From: Blumeriella jaapii
Taxonomy: Eukaryota > Ascomycota > Leotiomycetes > Helotiales > Drepanopezizaceae
DNA length: 64,000 bases
Direction: 5' to 3'
NCBI GenBank assembly: GCA_009599575.1
Contig: VWND01000003.1
Coordinates: 744,001 to 808,000, forward strand
In this document: one piece after another, positions 60,554-64,000 of the stretch
Numbering within the stretch: the stretch's first letter is position 1
Layout of the letters: the number at the start of each line of letters is the position of its first letter
Translations under genes and position numbers: made by a program
The notes under the pieces: model-generated
Database searches by the model: none
Seen by the model: the letters and a program-made list of their open reading frames with translations, nothing else
Told to the model about the DNA's origin: nothing

Positions 60554-62059
60554 ATGATTCTAGGACAAGTCTCCTGGCTTGATTGCATCGTTTTCCTCCT
60601 CTTCTTAGCGCCTCAGCTCCTCATCCATGTCGGCCTCTTCCCGACTCTCTTCTGTGGTCTCAAAGCATTGCCCTTTCTCCGTACGATCCCAATGTGTCTC
60701 TCTGCAATTCCTGTATACTGCTTGGAGGCCGCTCGCCGAGACGTGCCATTCATTGTCTTCGCCGCCCTTGCTACACCGCGCTAATCGCCTGCCATTCAGT
60801 ATTCCGCTTCCCATCATCATTCGTCTACGAGCGCTTCCTCCAAGAAAAATCGCAGCGCCCCCCCTTCGTGCAGCAAGCTTCTTGGTTTGAAGACGTGGTT
60901 ATCCGATGCGTGAGGTATGCGTTTGCGTCCATTCCGGCGGAGATCGGCCGCGTGTTCTTTTCGAGGGCAGTTGCTGGGCCGTTCTTACGTTGGAGGATGC
61001 TAAGGCATGGCTATGTGAGGAAGCCCATGCACTGGGAGGACATCAAGAGGGAGGACTTCCAGGGAGTCTGGATGATCAAGGATAAGACGAAGCCGCCAGA
61101 TCTCGTGGTATACTACGCTCACGGTAAGCACGTGATCTCAGCTTGCTACCTGTAGCTTACCCACCTGCTGCCATCTCTCTCCTGATGCTTTGCATCGAAC
61201 GTGGCTAATGCCCGTAGGTGGTGGCTTCTCGATGGGGACATCGTATTTCTACCTCGAGTTTCTCCTCGCCTTCAACGCCCTCCTCTCTTCAACTGCAAGC
61301 TTCACCAACCCAGCAATCTTGGCCTTGGAGTACACACTGGTACCACAAGCCTCCTACCCAAGACAGCTACGACAAGCAGTGGCAGGTTACAAGTACGCTC
61401 TAACCAAAATCCACGATCCTCAGCGCGTGGTATTCAGTGGGGACTCGGCCGGCGGTAGCCTGATCTTGTGTCTCCTGCTGCACATCGGAAGCACCCAATC
61501 AAGCCTCAATGGGACGAAAACGAGAACTGCCCTCAAGAATCAAGGTGAAGACAGAACCGAGCCTGCTAGCGACATTCAAGGCGTTGTCCCCGGCCTCGCA
61601 GTTCTCATCTCCCCTTGGACAACACTCATCTCCGCCCTCGACAAGAACACCAAAAGCGACTACCTCGACGCCCAGAACCTGCACCAGTACGCCCGCCAGT
61701 ACGTCGGTCCCTACCACTCCATCTCCGATCCGCTCATCTCCCCCGGTAACTGCAAAGATGTGTCCTGGTGGCGGCGTGCGTCGCCCAGCAAAGGCTTCTT
61801 CGTGATTTGGGGAAAGGAAGAGGTGTTCGCGCCCGAAATCAGGAAATGGGTCGCTCTGATGGAGGACTCGGAGATCGATGTGGGGTTGAGAGAGGAGGAG
61901 GGAGGTATCCATGCGTGGCCGGTAGCGAGTCTGTTCTTGAGTAGTTCGAGAGCGGAGAGGACGAAGGGATTAGAGAGGATGGTGAGGTTTATTGACGAGA
62001 AATTAGGAAACGGGGATCCTGCAATCATACAGATTGACGCGAAGAATATGGCTAGCTAA
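60554..62059 (+). CDS. Alpha/beta hydrolase, HSL family, Say1-like (steryl acetyl hydrolase type)
   Basis: Three exons (60554-60680, 60800-61123, 61218-62059; introns 119 and 94 bp) give 430 residues. An N-terminal membrane anchor (about 8-38) is followed by a lumenal-type hydrolase domain. Seen: HGGGF oxyanion motif at 150-154, rebuilt across intron 2; GDSAGG with nucleophile Ser227; His382 in GIHAW. The acid is likely Glu351/352 or 357 in KEEVFAPE, where relatives usually have Asp. Yeast Say1 deacetylates sterols in the ER; a fungal relative could act on sterol acetates or other lipids or on secondary metabolites. Start ATG at 60554 is supported by the anchor. Confidence 0.85.
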
Positions 62060-63429
62060 TGTATCAGGCATTTTGTTCATAGATCCGGAAGTAATCGCAA
62101 AATACAGCAATTCTGGCGAGTGGGGCCGAACGAGAAACTGCACCGCCTAATCAGTAACTAAATAGCACATTATTATCTTTCAATCATGTTAACATGAATC
62201 GATCCCAGCTGGGGTGCTTGCTTGTTACCGATTTTGGAATTTCAATTCATCAACAGCAGACCTTCGGGCGGAGAATAGAGGGACTCAAACCCAAGCACTT
62301 CCAATCCGATATACAATAAGTTTCTCAACCCAACATCGACTTGCTTCTTCTGCAACTTTTTTTCCATGTAAGGAGCTCTTGTCAAATAAAAAAGAATTGT
62401 TCCACTGAAAGAGCCATCTCAGCCACGTACAGTACCTAGGTATGAATATAAACAATCATTCGAAACACGTCGACCCAGAAGCGCGCGCTATGATTCACCG
62501 AAGCTGTAAAGAAAAAGAAAAGAACAACGACACTGGAGCTAGCTAGAGTGAAAACATGCCTGCAGGCATGACAGAAAGTGTAGGAATGATTTCGAGAAGA
62601 AGGAAAGATCGCTGCTAGGAGCAGTTGGAACGACCAGAAAGTCTACGCCCGAGAAGAGTTCATGACATAAAGTGCCGTACATTTATGGCATTTTCTGGTG
62701 TAAACTGTTTTGCTCAACCTTTCTTACTACAACGTTTATGTAAAACAAAGTTCTCTGTTCCATTTTGTTGTTTTAATATCCCAGACTTTTAAGCGTTTTT
62801 CTGATCTTAACAAATGCTGCAGCCAAGGCCATTTTTGAGAGCGGCATTTGAATCATAGCATAGGTAGATAATAGTGGGCTGCCTTCCCACATTTATCCTG
62901 CGGGCACTCGGATAATGTGGGGGAAAGCAAGTGTCCCACTGCATCCAAGTGTCCTATCTCAATTCATGATTTTTTACGATCGCATTTTATATTAAAATAT
63001 TATTATTTAATTACGCCAAATTGAAAGATAATAAAAGCAGAAAGCTATTTTTAGATTTTAAATTAAAAATTGCATTTTTATTAATTAAAAGTTACTAAAT
63101 TACATATTTTCGTTGAATTTTTAATTTTTTATTATCGCATTTTGTATTAAAACACTATCAACGCCAGATATTTAATTGTAATAAATTGATAAATGATAAA
63201 AACAGAAAGCTATTATTAAATTATAAGTTAAAAGTTTTATTTTTATTAATTAAAAGTTTTAAAACGTAATGTTTTGTTTGAATTTATTATTTTTTATAAT
63301 CGCATTTTAAATTAAAAAACTTCCAACGCTAGTTATTTAATTATAATAAACTGAAGAAAAGTAAGTTCAGCTTGCATTCGAATAGAACTTATAGAAATTA
63401 TATGAAATTCTACGTCGGAATATTCATTT
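62060..63429. other. Intergenic, A+T-rich, no gene
   Basis: Includes a TACAGTA-like site at 62429-62434, an imperfect hairpin at about 62880-62928 and the AT-rich tandem repeat at 62979-63360. Confidence 0.6.
62979..63360. repeat. A+T-rich tandem repeat, unit about 155-165 bp, about 2.4 copies
   Basis: Units start ATCGCATTTT at 62979, 63134 and 63299 and share CAGAAAGCTATT and ATTTTTATTAATTAAAAGTT. The high A+T suggests RIP acted on the repeat. Confidence 0.85.
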
Positions 63430-63667
63430 TGTGACAGCTGGCTTAAGGGTGATCATGGTGAATGATATGGGCCGAAAGATACGCGTGTACGTTGAATACT
63501 AAGGTGAAGAGCTCTAAGGTACGAAAGCTCTGAACTATTAAATACAGGTTGGTGGGGTCCGTGCGCAAACCTTAATCCCACCACTGGCAATTACTACTGG
63601 CAATTACCACTAGCAATTACTACTGGCAATTACCACCGGCAATTTACCACCGGCCAGGATCGTAACA
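63430..63667 (-). repeat. LTR of the edge Gypsy-type element, with 15-bp internal repeat
   Basis: Contains five copies of a 15-bp unit (CTGGCAATTACTAC and variants) at about 63582-63655. Confidence 0.7.
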
Positions 63668-64000
63668 CTACCCCCCCCCTTTCGAAGAACTGGTCCCCAG
63701 ATCTGAAGCCGTAGAACCCAACCCGTATTTTCCTTTATTTCAATTTATCAGGCAGACGTAGGTTGCTAGCCATTTTAATCGTATAGGCAGGGGTAGATTG
63801 CCAGCCGTTTTGATCGCGTAGGCAGACGTAAAGCCGCCCCTCGGGGTGCGAGGTCGACGACGACCTCGCGGGCTAGACTCAATACCTGTACGTGGTGCCT
63901 GGTACGAACCTTCAGTTTCTCGATTATAATCATCTTTCTCCTGCGGCCGAAAGGTGGTTGTACTCGAGAATTCTGGAGAGCCAAAATTGAGCAATCGACA
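63430..64000 (-). mobile_element. Gypsy-type LTR element, 3' end only, runs off the window
   Basis: A 238-bp LTR at 63430-63667 has inverted ends (TGTGACA and, on the minus strand, TGTTACG). Immediately outside it on the minus strand is a polypurine tract (AAAGGGGGGGGG, about 63668-63682), which is where the 3' LTR must begin. The internal part continues to the window end as a degraded frame (63740-63994) near the C-terminus of pol. Confidence 0.72.

Noticed and set aside
1..64000. tRNA or rRNA genes and CRISPR arrays
   Set aside because: B-box-like strings (for example near 11795 and 36557) have no matching A box or cloverleaf; the genome is eukaryotic, and the direct repeats are tandem, without unique spacers.

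Overview
The window comes from a filamentous ascomycete (Pezizomycotina). The genes have 1-5 short introns, mostly 44-66 bp with GT..AG ends. The gene set is fungal: Mdl1, Cdc37, clathrin light chain, FHIP, Utp16 and a MAL-type sugar permease. The transposons carry the mark of repeat-induced point mutation (RIP): extreme A+T, CpA/TpG replaced by TpA, CpG kept. The class (Dothideomycetes is one candidate) cannot be fixed from sequence alone.

Layout. 1-1523 (-): 5' part of a type II P-type ATPase cut by the window edge. 4092-4686: an intact 595-bp TA-flanked MITE. 5.2-11.2 kb: housekeeping block with mitochondrial ABC exporter MDL1 (-), CDC37 (+, divergent from MDL1) and clathrin light chain CLC1 (-, tail to tail with CDC37). 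13.1-16.1 kb: FHIP/RAI16-like dynein-cargo adaptor (-). 17386-17746: a second MITE family. 17.7-26.2 kb: gene-poor, rich in microsatellites and in the motif TACAGTA/TACTGTA, holding one small orphan gene (-) and one secreted two-repeat cysteine-rich protein (+). 26.3-29.1 kb: UTP16 (-) divergent from a Sel1-like, probably mitochondrial protein (+). 29.1-33.5 kb: no convincing gene, one minisatellite. 33.6-35.4 kb: MAL-type MFS permease (+).

38184-56437 is an 18.3-kb A+T-rich block that resolves into three nested transposons. A 595-bp MITE of the same family as the copy at 4092 was hit by a 6.3-kb Tad1-like LINE (- strand, 14-bp target duplication). The LINE was then hit in its endonuclease domain by an 11.3-kb Ty3/Gypsy element (+ strand, 267-bp LTRs, 4-bp target duplication). 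Removing the insertions leaves 384 + 211 = 595 bp, exactly the length of the intact copy. The Gypsy element also carries about 3 kb of unexplained coding-like sequence between integrase and 3' LTR.

56.8-62.1 kb: an RBBP6/Mpe1-type RING protein with Gly-rich and RS-like regions (-), divergent from an HSL-family (Say1-like) alpha/beta hydrolase (+). 63430-64000: the 3' LTR and polypurine tract of another Gypsy element (-) running off the window.

The host genes are individually ordinary and do not form a pathway cluster. The most interesting observation is an inference: the dispersed TACAGTA/TACTGTA motif has the form expected of excision footprints of TA-targeting transposons with CAGT...ACTG ends, which is the end structure of both MITE families here.
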